NCBI RefSeq assembly: GCF_014208045.1
Contig: NZ_JACHML010000001.1
Span: forward strand, 682,001-746,000
DNA length: 64,000 nucleotides
Reading direction: 5' to 3'
Source of the DNA: Microbacterium thalassium
GTDB taxonomy: Bacteria > Actinomycetota > Actinomycetes > Actinomycetales > Microbacteriaceae
Shown: positions 1-9,482 of the stretch, piece after piece
Layout: the number at the start of each line of letters is the position of its first letter
Position numbering within the stretch: the stretch's first letter is position 1
The notes under the pieces: model-generated
Seen by the model: the letters and a program-made list of their open reading frames with translations, nothing else
Databases searched by the model: none
What the model was told of the DNA's origin: nothing
Translations under genes and position numbers: made by a program

Positions 1-696
1 GGGCTTGCGGCCCTCGGCGGCGAGGCGCTCGATGCGGCGCTCCATGGCGCCGGCGTCGTTGAAGGGCACCGCGACAGTCATGTCGACGACCGACTGCGGG
101 ATGCCGGCGCCGTAGGCGAGCGACGCGAGGTTCTCGCGGTCGCCGATCTTGTCGTACTCGACGCCGATCGACACCATGACGGTGTCGTGGTGGCCGTGGT
201 ACGAGCCGAAGATCTTCATGACGGTGTCGCGGCCGGTGAGGGCGCGGGCGATGCGGATGGCGTCCATCGTCGCCTCGGACCCCGAGTTGGTGTAGCGCCA
301 CTTGGGCAGGCCGAAGCGGCGGGCGAGCTCATCGGCGACGAAGACGTCGTCCTCGGTCGGGCACCCGAAGTGCGTGCCCATCGGGTAGCGCTCGGCGATC
401 GCGGCGCCGATGGCCGGGTGCGCGTGGCCCTGGACCATCGAGCCGAAGCCGTTGTGGAAATCCCACATCTCGTTGCCGTCGACGTCCCAGACCTTGGGGC
501 CCGAGCCGCGCGAGATGTAGATCGGCCACGGGTCGCGCAGCTGGTAGCTGGACGCGACACCGCCGGCGAGGTGCGCGCTGGCGCGCTTGTACATCTCACC
601 GGATGCCCCGGTGCGGGCGTCGAGGCGGGCGGCCTCGCGGGCGGTCAGCTCGGCGATGCGAGCGCGATCGATGCGTGTTGTCGTAGGGGTGCTCAT
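1..696 (-). CDS. Class III PLP aminotransferase (glutamate-1-semialdehyde aminomutase-like), 3' part outside window
   Basis: The reverse strand reads from ATG 696 to the window edge without a stop (232 codons). A GGGAGGAAGC Shine-Dalgarno sits directly upstream. The translation shows the N-terminal half of a fold-type I, class III aminotransferase of the HemL-like group: a HAHPAIG segment, then SGSEATMDAIRIAR (the cofactor phosphate-binding region), then GSYHGHHD. The PLP lysine would lie beyond the window. Family members transfer amino groups between 2-oxo acids and amines in the cytoplasm, or isomerise glutamate-1-semialdehyde. The N-terminal extension before the fold (about 30 residues) and the absence of haem genes nearby favour a catabolic transaminase over true HemL. 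Family-level assignment is secure; the substrate is unknown. Confidence 0.85.
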   Translation of the reverse strand, partial: MSTPTTTRIDRARIAELTAREAARLDARTGASGEMYKRASAHLAGGVASSYQLRDPWPIYISRGSGPKVWDVDGNEMWDFHNGFGSMVQGHAHPAIGAAIAERYPMGTHFGCPTEDDVFVADELARRFGLPKWRYTNSGSEATMDAIRIARALTGRDTVMKIFGSYHGHHDTVMVSIGVEYDKIGDRENLASLAYGAGIPQSVVDMTVAVPFNDAGAMERRIERLAAEGRKP

Positions 697-843
697 GCTT
701 CCTCCCGCATGATGTCTGCCGATCGGCCTGGCATCGACGGGTTGCGGAAAGCACGGTCCTCCGGTCGGCCTGGCGCCGGAGGCGGTCAATATGACGGGGA
801 CATCCTACCAAGTCCGATAGAGCCGTGAATCCCCGGTCAGGGA

Positions 844-1917
844 CTATTCGGTGATCATGTCCGACACGACAGAGGCGTAGAGCAGGACGATGAGTCCACC
901 GAACGCGAGCGGGAGCACCCACCACCAGCGATTGGATTCGAGCGTGCGCCCCGGTTCGGCGACAGGTGTTCGCGGACGGGAGAGCGTGCCGTCCGTGCCC
1001 ATGACCGGGACAGCACCGAGCCGGTGGTCGCGCCAGTGCTCCCACCGGCGTGATCGCTGCTCCCACAAGGCCGCCTGAGCGGCGAGATCGTCGAGACCGT
1101 GCACGGACGCGGCGAGGACGGAACCGGGCCGGAAGAACACGATGGCGTCGTCGTTGAACTCGATGTCCCAGTCGGCCGCCGTGTCAATGAGCGTGGCCAT
1201 CACCTCGGGACTCAGGAAGTAGAGTGCGTCCGTCTCATAGCCGGCGGGGCAGTAGACCGTGAAGTGGTCGTCGAAGTCTCCCTCGAGCGAGAGAACCTGA
1301 TCCGGTACCAGGTCGGCGCCCGCGCGAACGGCCAGAGAGCGTCGATTGCGGCGGGAATCCACGACGATGTGAGGCACAGGCGCCTTGAGCGGGATCTCGA
1401 TGTACCCCCATGTGTGAGCCGTCCAGCCGCCCCGGGTGGACCACTCGCGCGCGTACTCCCAATCGCCGACCCGGATCCCCGTGTCGGGGTCCACGAGGTG
1501 CGTGGATCGGCCCCGAGCCCCGCGCAGCCCGATGATGTCGGATGCCGGCCGCTTGGCGACGGCGAAGGCGGCCCTCCACCCGCGATCGTCCGCCCACTCG
1601 GCGAGACGGCGCCAGCGACGGTGCGTGCGCCACGATTCGACGAAGCCCCACACCGCGAACACGGCTGCGACCGCCGCCCCCGTGGCGAGCCCGAGGAGCG
1701 TCGCCAGAGGGGGCTGGAGCGCGGCGACGGCAAGTCCGAATGCATAGCCGGCGATCGCACCGGCGACGAAGATCCACGTCGCGACGGTCGTGCGACGCGC
1801 AAGCCATGCGAACGCGAACCGCATGGCAGACCCCGGCTCGCCCGGCCCGATAGCCCCGCCGGATCGCCTTCGCGTCGGGGGCAGGCTCGGCTCGGCGCGC
1901 GTCGGGTCGGTCGCCAT
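844..1917 (-). CDS. Membrane protein of unknown function (paralogue of the 11531-12745 product)
   Basis: The 357-residue protein has a hydrophilic N-terminus, two adjacent membrane segments (about 44-67 and 71-93), a soluble domain of about 230 residues and a single C-terminal membrane anchor (about 331-350). The soluble domain shares an ordered motif set with the product at 11531-12745: HTWGY, then PHIVVDS, LSLEGDFDDHF, CPAGYETDALYFLSPEVMA and a downstream DIEF/DD stretch. I do not recognise a named family. The DNA before the start, CAGACT followed by 6 nt and ATG, could be a leaderless promoter but its first base is off consensus. Neighbours give no functional hint. Confidence 0.7.
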   Translation of the reverse strand: MATDPTRAEPSLPPTRRRSGGAIGPGEPGSAMRFAFAWLARRTTVATWIFVAGAIAGYAFGLAVAALQPPLATLLGLATGAAVAAVFAVWGFVESWRTHRRWRRLAEWADDRGWRAAFAVAKRPASDIIGLRGARGRSTHLVDPDTGIRVGDWEYAREWSTRGGWTAHTWGYIEIPLKAPVPHIVVDSRRNRRSLAVRAGADLVPDQVLSLEGDFDDHFTVYCPAGYETDALYFLSPEVMATLIDTAADWDIEFNDDAIVFFRPGSVLAASVHGLDDLAAQAALWEQRSRRWEHWRDHRLGAVPVMGTDGTLSRPRTPVAEPGRTLESNRWWWVLPLAFGGLIVLLYASVVSDMITE

Positions 1918-2039
1918 CGCCCGAGTCTGTCACAGTCCCCTTCGCTCGTACGAACGCTCGCGGGTCGTTCGACCGCGCAACCCGGCCGACGCAGCTGCCG
2001 TCGTGTGCCCTGACCATGGCGCCCGGGCGACAGCGTCAA

Positions 2040-2045
2040 TAGCAT
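2040..2045 (+). promoter_or_regulatory. Probable -10 of a leaderless promoter for the lipoxygenase-like gene
   Basis: TAGCAT ends 7 nt before ATG 2053. No Shine-Dalgarno precedes either ATG 2044 or ATG 2053. The spacing matches the other leaderless starts in the window and favours 2053 as the true start. Confidence 0.45.
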
Positions 2046-2052
2046 GCCGTCC

Positions 2053-3558
2053 ATGGTGAAGATGTGGACAGCACGACGGTGGATGTGGAATCGACTGGCG
2101 ACCCTCAAGTTCGCCGGAGCGAAGGTCGTCGACATCCCGGTTCCGGGTGGCGATGAGGCCGTCGTTCGCGGGGTCCCGCTGTCGACCCGGTTCCCGCGGA
2201 TCGGGATCAACGAGATCCTCGTGGCCGACCGCATCCCCACAGACGAGCACGACCTGCGGGCGCAGCGCTTCTACAGCGTGATGGAGCGACTGTTCCGCAT
2301 CTTCGGACCGAATGCCCCGGGTCTCCCGTCGGTCGATGCCGACCGCGGTGCCGCCCTCGACCGCGCGTACACCGAGGCGCACCGCGCGCTGTTCCCGGCG
2401 CCGGAGTTCCCCGACGAGTTCCGCGATCCCGACCTCGGTCTGCTGGCGACCACCAGCCCCTACGCCCACTACGTCACCGCGACGGGGCCCGACACGTACG
2501 AATGGGATCTGCGCTCGCTCGCCGAGTACGACGTGCACCCGGGTCTCGTGCGCCTCGGCGTGCACGTGAGCTTCGTGCAGGACGGCGACCGACTGCGCGC
2601 CGTCGAGATCGACAGTGCGCTCGGCACCGTCACACCCGAGGACGCCGACTGGGACCGCTCGGTGGGGCTCGCGCTGTGCGCCGCGACGACGCACACCTCG
2701 CTCGTGCGCCACTACAACTGGGTGCACCTCGTGCCGGGGGCGGCCTTCTCGATCGCCACGCGCAGCGCGCTGCCGGCAGCGCATCCGCTCAAGCGGCTGC
2801 TGTGGCCGCATGTCTTCCGCACGCAGTTCAGCAACTGGGTCACCACCGTCGGCCAGCTCAGCGCGGGCGGCGACTTCGAGGAGATCTTCAGCTTCACGCG
2901 CGAATCGCTGCTGCGGCTGTTCAACGACACCTGCCGGGACTTCGACGCGATCGTCGTCGATCCGCAGCGGGACGCCGAGAAGCGCGGCATCGTCGGACGC
3001 GGCCTCGACGTGCCCGTCCTCGACAACTCGCTCGCCCACCACGACGTCATGCGCGCGCACGCCGAGCGCTACCTGCGCGCCTACTACCCCGACGACGCGG
3101 CGCTCGCCGCCGACGTCGACGTGCAGCGCTGGTACGCCGAGCTCGACCGCCTGATCCCGGGCGGGGCGGGCGTTCTCGGTGACGCGAGGACGGTGGAGTC
3201 CGCATCCCGTCTCATCGGCTCGCTCATCCACCTCGTCGCCTACCAGCACGAGGCCTACGGCACCCTGCTGTGGAACTACCAGCTGTGGACCCAGGTGGAG
3301 CCGATCCGGGTCCGGACCGACGGCGCCCCCGAGCCGGTGGACGTCTACCAGCGGATGGTCAACGCCGACTTCGGGCTCAACATCCGGCGCTCGCCGATGA
3401 TGCAGGACTTCTCGTATCTCGCGCTCGACGGGAGGGGCCGCGCGGCCTTCCGCGCCTTCCTGTCCGACCTGCTCGCGCTGCAGACACGGATGGAAGCCGA
3501 GCCGCAGGCGCTGTACAAGGTGTACCCCGAGATGCTCGAAGCCAACATGAACGGGTGA
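2053..3558 (+). CDS. Lipoxygenase-like non-haem iron protein
   Basis: This protein of about 501 residues carries the central lipoxygenase core without an N-terminal PLAT domain. Counted from an upstream ATG at 2044, HYNWVH gives H223 and H228 (the HX4H iron ligands). It is followed by SIATRSALPAAHPLKRLL and WPH, which matches the lipoxygenase pattern of IATxRxL, then HP and LLxPH. A third candidate ligand is H402 in YQHEAYG, at the place of the family HxxxN motif, although the Asn position is Gly here. The C-terminus ends EANMNG and lacks the terminal Ile that supplies a carboxylate ligand in classical enzymes. Lipoxygenases insert O2 into polyunsaturated fatty acids; with these changes the activity is uncertain. 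There is no signal peptide and no operon partner. Confidence 0.65.
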   Translation: MVKMWTARRWMWNRLATLKFAGAKVVDIPVPGGDEAVVRGVPLSTRFPRIGINEILVADRIPTDEHDLRAQRFYSVMERLFRIFGPNAPGLPSVDADRGAALDRAYTEAHRALFPAPEFPDEFRDPDLGLLATTSPYAHYVTATGPDTYEWDLRSLAEYDVHPGLVRLGVHVSFVQDGDRLRAVEIDSALGTVTPEDADWDRSVGLALCAATTHTSLVRHYNWVHLVPGAAFSIATRSALPAAHPLKRLLWPHVFRTQFSNWVTTVGQLSAGGDFEEIFSFTRESLLRLFNDTCRDFDAIVVDPQRDAEKRGIVGRGLDVPVLDNSLAHHDVMRAHAERYLRAYYPDDAALAADVDVQRWYAELDRLIPGGAGVLGDARTVESASRLIGSLIHLVAYQHEAYGTLLWNYQLWTQVEPIRVRTDGAPEPVDVYQRMVNADFGLNIRRSPMMQDFSYLALDGRGRAAFRAFLSDLLALQTRMEAEPQALYKVYPEMLEANMNG

Positions 3559-3648
3559 GCGCCCGGCGCAGGACGTCCCCTCCTGCATCGCCCGGTCCGA
3601 TCCGGCCTACACTTGATCCACGCTCCCGCCAGAGTCGATCGGAGCCGC

Positions 3649-4989
3649 ATGTCATCGCCGTGGTCGTCGAGACGTGATGTCTCACCCGAGACGTCCCGCC
3701 TGATGATCGAGCGCGCCCACGAGGAGATCCTCGCCGGCAATCCCGCGGACCAGCGTCTGCGGGATGTGCGCCCGCTGGTCCGCGAATCCTGGACCCGCGC
3801 CCTCGCGGATCTCGTCGGCGCCGAGTCGCTCCCCCCGCTCGACCTCAGCGCGGCCGACCTCGAGGAGTACCGCCGCGCTCACCCGCTCTCCGGTGTGATG
3901 GACATGGTGCGCGGACTCCTGCTGCCCGGCGAAGAGGACGACTCGGGCGTGGTCGTGGCGGTGGGGGATGCCGCCGGCCGCCTGCTGTGGATCGAGGGGG
4001 ACCGCAGCATCCGCTCGCTCACCGGCGCGATGGGCTTCGTCGAGGGCGCGAACTGGTCCGAAGAGGCGGTCGGCACGGCCGCCCCGGGAACCGCGCTGCG
4101 TCTGGACCGATCCGTGCAGATCCACGGGGCCGAGCACTTCAACCGGCTCGTGCAGCCGTGGTCGTGCACGGCCGCTCCGGTCCACGACCCCGAGACCCGC
4201 CGCATCCTGGGCGTCATTGACGTCACGGGCGGCACCGAGGCGGTGTCGGCGCAGGCGCAGCTGCTCGTGGACGCGACCGCCCGCGCGATCGAGGGTGAGC
4301 TGATGGTCTCGCGGCTGCGCGAGCGGGCCGAAGCCCCGCCGCGCCCGCGCCGGTCCCCGCCGCCGCGCGACACGGCGCGGGTGACACTGCGCGTTCTCGG
4401 CCGCGACCGGGGGCTCCTCGACGTCGCAGGCAGCGATGGAGAGCGGGTCCATGAGCTGTCGACGCGCCATGCCGAGATCCTGCTCATGCTCGCCACGCAC
4501 CGCCAGGGACTGTCCGCCGAACGGCTCGGTGAACTCGTCTACGGCGGGGCGGATGCCGCCGACACGCTGCGCCCCGAGATGGTGCGGCTGCGCAAGGTGC
4601 TCGAGCGGTCGGCGCCCGCGCTGGTGCCGGCATCCCGCCCCTACCGTCTCACCACCGACGTGGAGACCGACGTGCAGCAGGTGATGTCGCTCCTGGACCG
4701 CGGGGCCCACCGCGTCGCCCTCGCCGCCTACCGCGGCGATGTGCTGCCGGATTCGGTCGCGCCGGGGGTCGAGGAGCTGCGCGAGACCGCGCGCATGACT
4801 CTGCGCGAGGGACTCATGGCCGAGGCGTCGGTCGACGTGCTGCTGGCGTACGCCGACACCGACGCGGGCGCCGAGGACGAGGAGCTGCTGAGGCTGTGCC
4901 TGGGGATGCTGCCCCCGCGGTCGCCGAAGCGCGCGGCCCTCGTCGCAAAGCTCGAGCAGCTCCAGGCCAAGGAGGAGCAGCCCGACTGA
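3649..4989 (+). CDS. GAF-domain transcriptional regulator with a C-terminal winged-helix/BTAD-like region
   Basis: The start was placed at ATG 3649, which has GGAG 4 nt upstream, giving 446 residues. A helical N-terminus contains RESWTRAL. It is followed by a GAF sensor domain (about residues 85-215, including LLWIEGDRSIR and ANWSEEAVGT), a Pro/Arg linker, and a C-terminal region resembling OmpR/SARP-type DNA binding (LSTRHAEILLMLA and LRPEMVRLRKVLER). That region is followed by a YRGDVLPDS/VEELR stretch like a BTAD helical domain. Such GAF proteins are commonly found beside aldehyde or alcohol dehydrogenase genes in Actinobacteria. The likely target is the aldehyde dehydrogenase at 7787, although two unrelated genes now lie in between. 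A TACACT hexamer near 3608 could be its -10. Confidence 0.75.
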   Translation: MSSPWSSRRDVSPETSRLMIERAHEEILAGNPADQRLRDVRPLVRESWTRALADLVGAESLPPLDLSAADLEEYRRAHPLSGVMDMVRGLLLPGEEDDSGVVVAVGDAAGRLLWIEGDRSIRSLTGAMGFVEGANWSEEAVGTAAPGTALRLDRSVQIHGAEHFNRLVQPWSCTAAPVHDPETRRILGVIDVTGGTEAVSAQAQLLVDATARAIEGELMVSRLRERAEAPPRPRRSPPPRDTARVTLRVLGRDRGLLDVAGSDGERVHELSTRHAEILLMLATHRQGLSAERLGELVYGGADAADTLRPEMVRLRKVLERSAPALVPASRPYRLTTDVETDVQQVMSLLDRGAHRVALAAYRGDVLPDSVAPGVEELRETARMTLREGLMAEASVDVLLAYADTDAGAEDEELLRLCLGMLPPRSPKRAALVAKLEQLQAKEEQPD

Positions 4990-5001
4990 AAATCATTCTC
5001 A
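4987..5001 (+). promoter_or_regulatory. Candidate FUR-family (Zur-like) operator
   Basis: TGAAAATCATTCTCA is a 7-1-7 dyad whose arms match at 6 of 7 positions. It closely resembles the TGAAAATnATTTTCA sites described for actinobacterial Zur and related FUR-family repressors. It overlaps the TGA stop of the GAF regulator and lies about 90 bp upstream of the small secreted protein gene, whose promoter elements (possible -10 GATAAT at 5029-5034) follow it. The local A/T richness is unusual for this window. Confidence 0.5.
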
Positions 5002-5050
5002 TGAATAGGAATTGCTAGACAGACTAGTGATAATTAGCTAGTTTTCCTAG

Positions 5051-5072
5051 CGAAGCACATCGAGGTGCTTCG
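5051..5072 (+). other. Perfect 8-bp stem-loop in the 5' leader of the small secreted protein gene
   Basis: CGAAGCAC and GTGCTTCG flank a 6-nt loop (ATCGAG). The hairpin ends 9 nt before the AGGAGA ribosome-binding site at 5081. No T-run follows, so an RNA stability or translation element is more likely than a terminator. Confidence 0.55.
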
Positions 5073-5091
5073 TAATCCACAGGAGAATGAC

Positions 5092-5328
5092 ATGCGCAGG
5101 AAGATCGCTGCAGCACTCGCCGGCGGGGCTCTCGTCGTCGGCGCCGCACTCGCCGCCCCGGCCGCCGCCTCGGCCGCGGGCTATGGAAAGCAGATCAACG
5201 ACGGATGCGGCGCCAGCTACGGCCAGCTCGTGTCGGCGGCCCGCGATGCGGGCCACGTCACGGGGTCGGTCGGCGGAGCCAAGAACTTCGTGGTGAACGG
5301 GATCGCCGCCGCCCACCGGTGCAGCTGA
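5092..5328 (+). CDS. Small secreted two-cysteine protein
   Basis: The start at ATG 5092 is fixed by AGGAGA 5 nt upstream and gives 78 residues. MRRKIAAALAGGALVVGAAL followed by a run of Ala is a textbook Sec signal peptide, with cleavage likely after ASA. The mature peptide is about 40-43 residues, Gly/Ala-rich, with one Cys near each end (GCGASYGQ and AAHRCS), consistent with a single disulfide after export. I do not recognise the family. The gene has its own leader with a Zur/Fur-like box and a hairpin upstream and a strong terminator behind it, so it is a monocistronic and probably metal-regulated unit. Confidence 0.7.
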   Translation: MRRKIAAALAGGALVVGAALAAPAAASAAGYGKQINDGCGASYGQLVSAARDAGHVTGSVGGAKNFVVNGIAAAHRCS

Positions 5329-5350
5329 CACCACAGACTCGGGGGGAATG

Positions 5351-5384
5351 GAAGGACGTCGCGGCTTCGGCCGCGGCGTCCTTC
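5351..5384 (+). terminator. Terminator hairpin between the small secreted protein gene and malQ
   Basis: A 14-bp stem (GAAGGACGTCGCGG with CCGCGGCGTCCTTC, containing one G-T wobble) closes a CTTCGG loop and is followed by TCTCGTGTT. It lies 22 bp after the stop of the secreted protein. Confidence 0.75.
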
Positions 5385-5443
5385 TCTCGTGTTCGCCGGA
5401 ACACCGCGATTCCTGGCAGGATCGGCATGACGGGGGAGGACGC

Positions 5444-7609
5444 ATGACCGACCACAGCGGCACCGACGACACACCCACGCCGGCGCTGACAGAGCTCGCC
5501 GAGGCCCACGGCATCGCCACGTCGTACTGGTCGTTCTTCGGCCAGCACGTGCAGGTTCCCGCCACGACCCTGCGGGCGGTGCTCGCGGCGATGGGCGTGG
5601 ACACCGACGCCGACCCCCAGGCGGTCCTCGATGAGATGGCGGATGCCGCGTGGTGGGAGTTCCTGCCCCCGTCGCTGGTCGTCCGGCAGGGCTCGGGCGA
5701 GGTCGTCGTCAACGTGCAGGACGGCCACGACGTCCGGCTGCAGGTGAAGCTCGAGGACGGGTCGTGGCGCGACGTCGCGATCCCGGGTCAGCAGCCGCAG
5801 GCGCGCGTCGTCGACGGCGAGATCGTATGGCGTCTCCACATTCCGGTTCCGGGCGATCTGCCGCTCGGCTGGCACGAGCTATACGCCCAGCAGATCCCGC
5901 ACGGCAGCGCCTCGGCCGACCGCACCGCGACGTGCACCCTCGTCGTGACGCCGACGCGCCTGGCCCCGCCGCCGTCGCGGCCCGGGCACGGCGGCCGCGC
6001 GTGGGGGCTCATGGCCCAGCTGTACTCGGTGCGCTCGCGGGCGTCCTGGGGCCTCGGCGACTTCGCCGACCTCGCCGACCTCGCGTCGGTGGCGGCCGAA
6101 TCGGGTGCCGACTTCCTGCTGGTCAACCCCATCCACGCCGCCGAGGTCGTGCCGCCCATCGAGCCGTCGCCGTATCTGCCCGCGACGCGCCGGTTCGTGG
6201 CCCCCCTCTACATCCGTCCCGAAGACATCCGCGAGGTCGCCTACCTCGACCCGTCCGACCGTGCCCGCATCTCGGCGGCCCACGCGACGGTCGCGGCATC
6301 CGACCTCGACCCCGAGCGTGTCGACCGCGACGCCGCGTGGGCGGCCAAGCGCGCGGCCCTCGAGGTCGTGTTCACCGCGCCCCGCACCGCCGCCCGCCAG
6401 GCCGCGTTCGACGCGTTCGTCTCCGAGCACGGCGAGCACCTGGCCGACTTCGCGCTGTGGTGCGCGCTCGAGGAGCACTACGCCGAGGTGGACGAGCGGC
6501 CCGAGGAATCCTGGGACATCCGCTCTCCGCTCGTCGCGCAGCTGCGCATCGACCTCGGTGATCGCGTCGCCTTCCACACGTGGCTGCAGTGGATCGCCCA
6601 GGAGCAGGCCGAGGCCGCGCAGGCCGCCGCGCTCGGCGCGGGCATGCGGATCGGCGTGATGCACGACCTGGCGGTGGGGGTGCACCCGAAGGGGTCGGAT
6701 GCCCTGTCGCTGCGTGACATGTACGCCCCGGGGATCACGGTCGGCGCACCGCCGGACATGTACAACCAGCTCGGCCAGACGTGGGGCCAGCCGCCGTGGC
6801 TGCCGGGCGCGCTCGCTCGCGCCGGATACGCGCCGCTGCGCGACATGATCCGCGGCCTGCTGAAGCACGCCGGTGCGCTGCGCATCGACCACATCATCGG
6901 GTTCTTCCGGCTGTGGTGGATCCCGGACGGCCTGGGACCGGCGGCCGGCACCTACGTGCGGTACGACCACGAGGCCATGATCGGCGTGCTCGCGCTCGAG
7001 GCGCACCGCGCCGGCGCCGTCATCATCGGTGAGGACCTGGGACTGGTCGAGCCGTGGGTTCGCGACTACCTGTCCGAGCGCAACATCCTCGGCACGTCGG
7101 TGCTGTGGTTCGAGATGGAGGGCGACCGCCCGAAGCCGCCCGAGCACTACCGCACCGCGCTCCTGGCGACGGTCAACACCCACGACCTGCCGCCGACCGC
7201 CGGCTACCTCGCCGGCGAGCACGTGGATCTGCGCGAGCGCCTCGGGCTGCTCGACCAGCCCGTGGAAGAGGCGCGGGCCGAGGCGGTCCGCGAGCAGGAG
7301 GCCGTCCTGTCGGCGCTGCGCGAGCGGGGACTGCTCGCCGAGGGCGCCACCGAGGAGCAGATCATCGAGGCACTGCACCTCTTCCTCGTCGCGGCCCCCA
7401 GCCAGCTGCTGGGCGTCTCGCTCGTCGATGCCGTGGGAGAGCGTCGCGTGCAGAATCAGCCGGGCACCGACAAGGAGTACCCGAACTGGCAGATCCCCCT
7501 CGCCGACTCCGACGGCGAGGCCGTGCTGCTCGAGGACATCCCGGGAATGGAGCGGTACCGCTCGCTCACCAGGTCGGTGGACCAGGCGCTCCGCGACGCC
7601 GCGTACTGA
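5444..7609 (+). CDS. malQ: 4-alpha-glucanotransferase (amylomaltase, GH77)
   Basis: The 721-residue protein transfers alpha-1,4-glucan segments between maltodextrins in the cytoplasm. The start follows GGGGGAGGA. GH77 landmarks are present: the nucleophile region RIDH at 480-483 (D482), IGEDLG with the acid/base E530, and NTHDLPPTAGYL near the third catalytic Asp. The extra N-terminal region of about 200 residues (LTELAEAHGIATSYW onward) is typical of the longer actinobacterial MalQ form. The gene is flanked by hairpins on both sides (5351-5384 and 7618-7644), so it is transcribed alone. It sits inside an otherwise aldehyde-related block. Confidence 0.96.
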   Translation: MTDHSGTDDTPTPALTELAEAHGIATSYWSFFGQHVQVPATTLRAVLAAMGVDTDADPQAVLDEMADAAWWEFLPPSLVVRQGSGEVVVNVQDGHDVRLQVKLEDGSWRDVAIPGQQPQARVVDGEIVWRLHIPVPGDLPLGWHELYAQQIPHGSASADRTATCTLVVTPTRLAPPPSRPGHGGRAWGLMAQLYSVRSRASWGLGDFADLADLASVAAESGADFLLVNPIHAAEVVPPIEPSPYLPATRRFVAPLYIRPEDIREVAYLDPSDRARISAAHATVAASDLDPERVDRDAAWAAKRAALEVVFTAPRTAARQAAFDAFVSEHGEHLADFALWCALEEHYAEVDERPEESWDIRSPLVAQLRIDLGDRVAFHTWLQWIAQEQAEAAQAAALGAGMRIGVMHDLAVGVHPKGSDALSLRDMYAPGITVGAPPDMYNQLGQTWGQPPWLPGALARAGYAPLRDMIRGLLKHAGALRIDHIIGFFRLWWIPDGLGPAAGTYVRYDHEAMIGVLALEAHRAGAVIIGEDLGLVEPWVRDYLSERNILGTSVLWFEMEGDRPKPPEHYRTALLATVNTHDLPPTAGYLAGEHVDLRERLGLLDQPVEEARAEAVREQEAVLSALRERGLLAEGATEEQIIEALHLFLVAAPSQLLGVSLVDAVGERRVQNQPGTDKEYPNWQIPLADSDGEAVLLEDIPGMERYRSLTRSVDQALRDAAY

Positions 7610-7617
7610 CCGCCGTC

Positions 7618-7644
7618 GCGGATGCCGCCGCCCGCGGCATCCGC
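7618..7644 (+). terminator. Terminator-like hairpin after malQ
   Basis: GCGGATGCCG and CGGCATCCGC form a perfect 10-bp stem around a 7-nt loop, 8 bp after the malQ stop. There is no U-tract, which is common in high-GC actinobacteria. Confidence 0.6.
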
Positions 7645-7687
7645 TGCTGTGCGGTATCCGCACGTCGGCGGGGCAGCGCGGCCAGGC

Positions 7688-7719
7688 TGCAACGTAGATG
7701 CAACCGGATGCAACGTTGC
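7688..7719 (+). promoter_or_regulatory. Helically phased TGCAAC repeats upstream of the aldehyde dehydrogenase
   Basis: TGCAAC occurs at 7688, 7699 and 7709, at spacings of 11 and 10 bp. The last copy extends into the palindrome GCAACGTTGC (7710-7719). A fourth GCAAC is at 7736-7740. The array is about 70 bp upstream of ATG 7787 and is a good candidate binding site for the GAF regulator at 3649. Confidence 0.5.
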
Positions 7720-7786
7720 CCGTCCTAGCTTCGACGCAACTCACCCGCGACGACGGACGTCGCGGCCGCAGTCGAAGGAGACAGCA

Positions 7787-9334
<1,548 letters not shown>

Positions 9335-9337
9335 ACA

Positions 9338-9383
9338 GCACGGCGGGCGCCCCAGTCCCCAGCGAAGGCGCCCGCCACCGTGC
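9338..9383 (+). terminator. Hairpin directly after the aldehyde dehydrogenase
   Basis: GCACGGCGGGCGCC (9338-9351) pairs with the segment 9367-9383, which is complementary apart from a 3-nt TGG bulge. The loop is 15 nt. It begins 4 bp after the stop codon. It shares GTGC (9380-9383) with the next, longer dyad, so full formation of both is mutually exclusive. Confidence 0.6.
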
Positions 9384-9457
9384 CGCAACGCAGGAGATCC
9401 GGGCCGTGGATCGGCGGATCCGGCCGCAGGACCTCCTTTCCTCCTGCGTTGCGGCAC
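9380..9457 (+). repeat. Perfect 17-bp inverted repeat with a nested hairpin between aldehyde dehydrogenase and DUF779
   Basis: GTGCCGCAACGCAGGAG (9380-9396) is exactly complementary to CTCCTGCGTTGCGGCAC (9441-9457). The 44-bp interval contains a smaller hairpin, GGATC-GGCG-GATCC. The right arm ends 26 bp before the DUF779 start and would lie in its leader or in the intercistronic RNA. Confidence 0.75.
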
Positions 9458-9482
9458 ACCCCTCCCTTGGAAAGGTGACCCC

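Noticed and set aside
3569..3587. Short GCAGGA/TCCTGC hairpin after the lipoxygenase-like gene
   Set aside because: Only a 6-bp stem, expected often by chance at this GC content.
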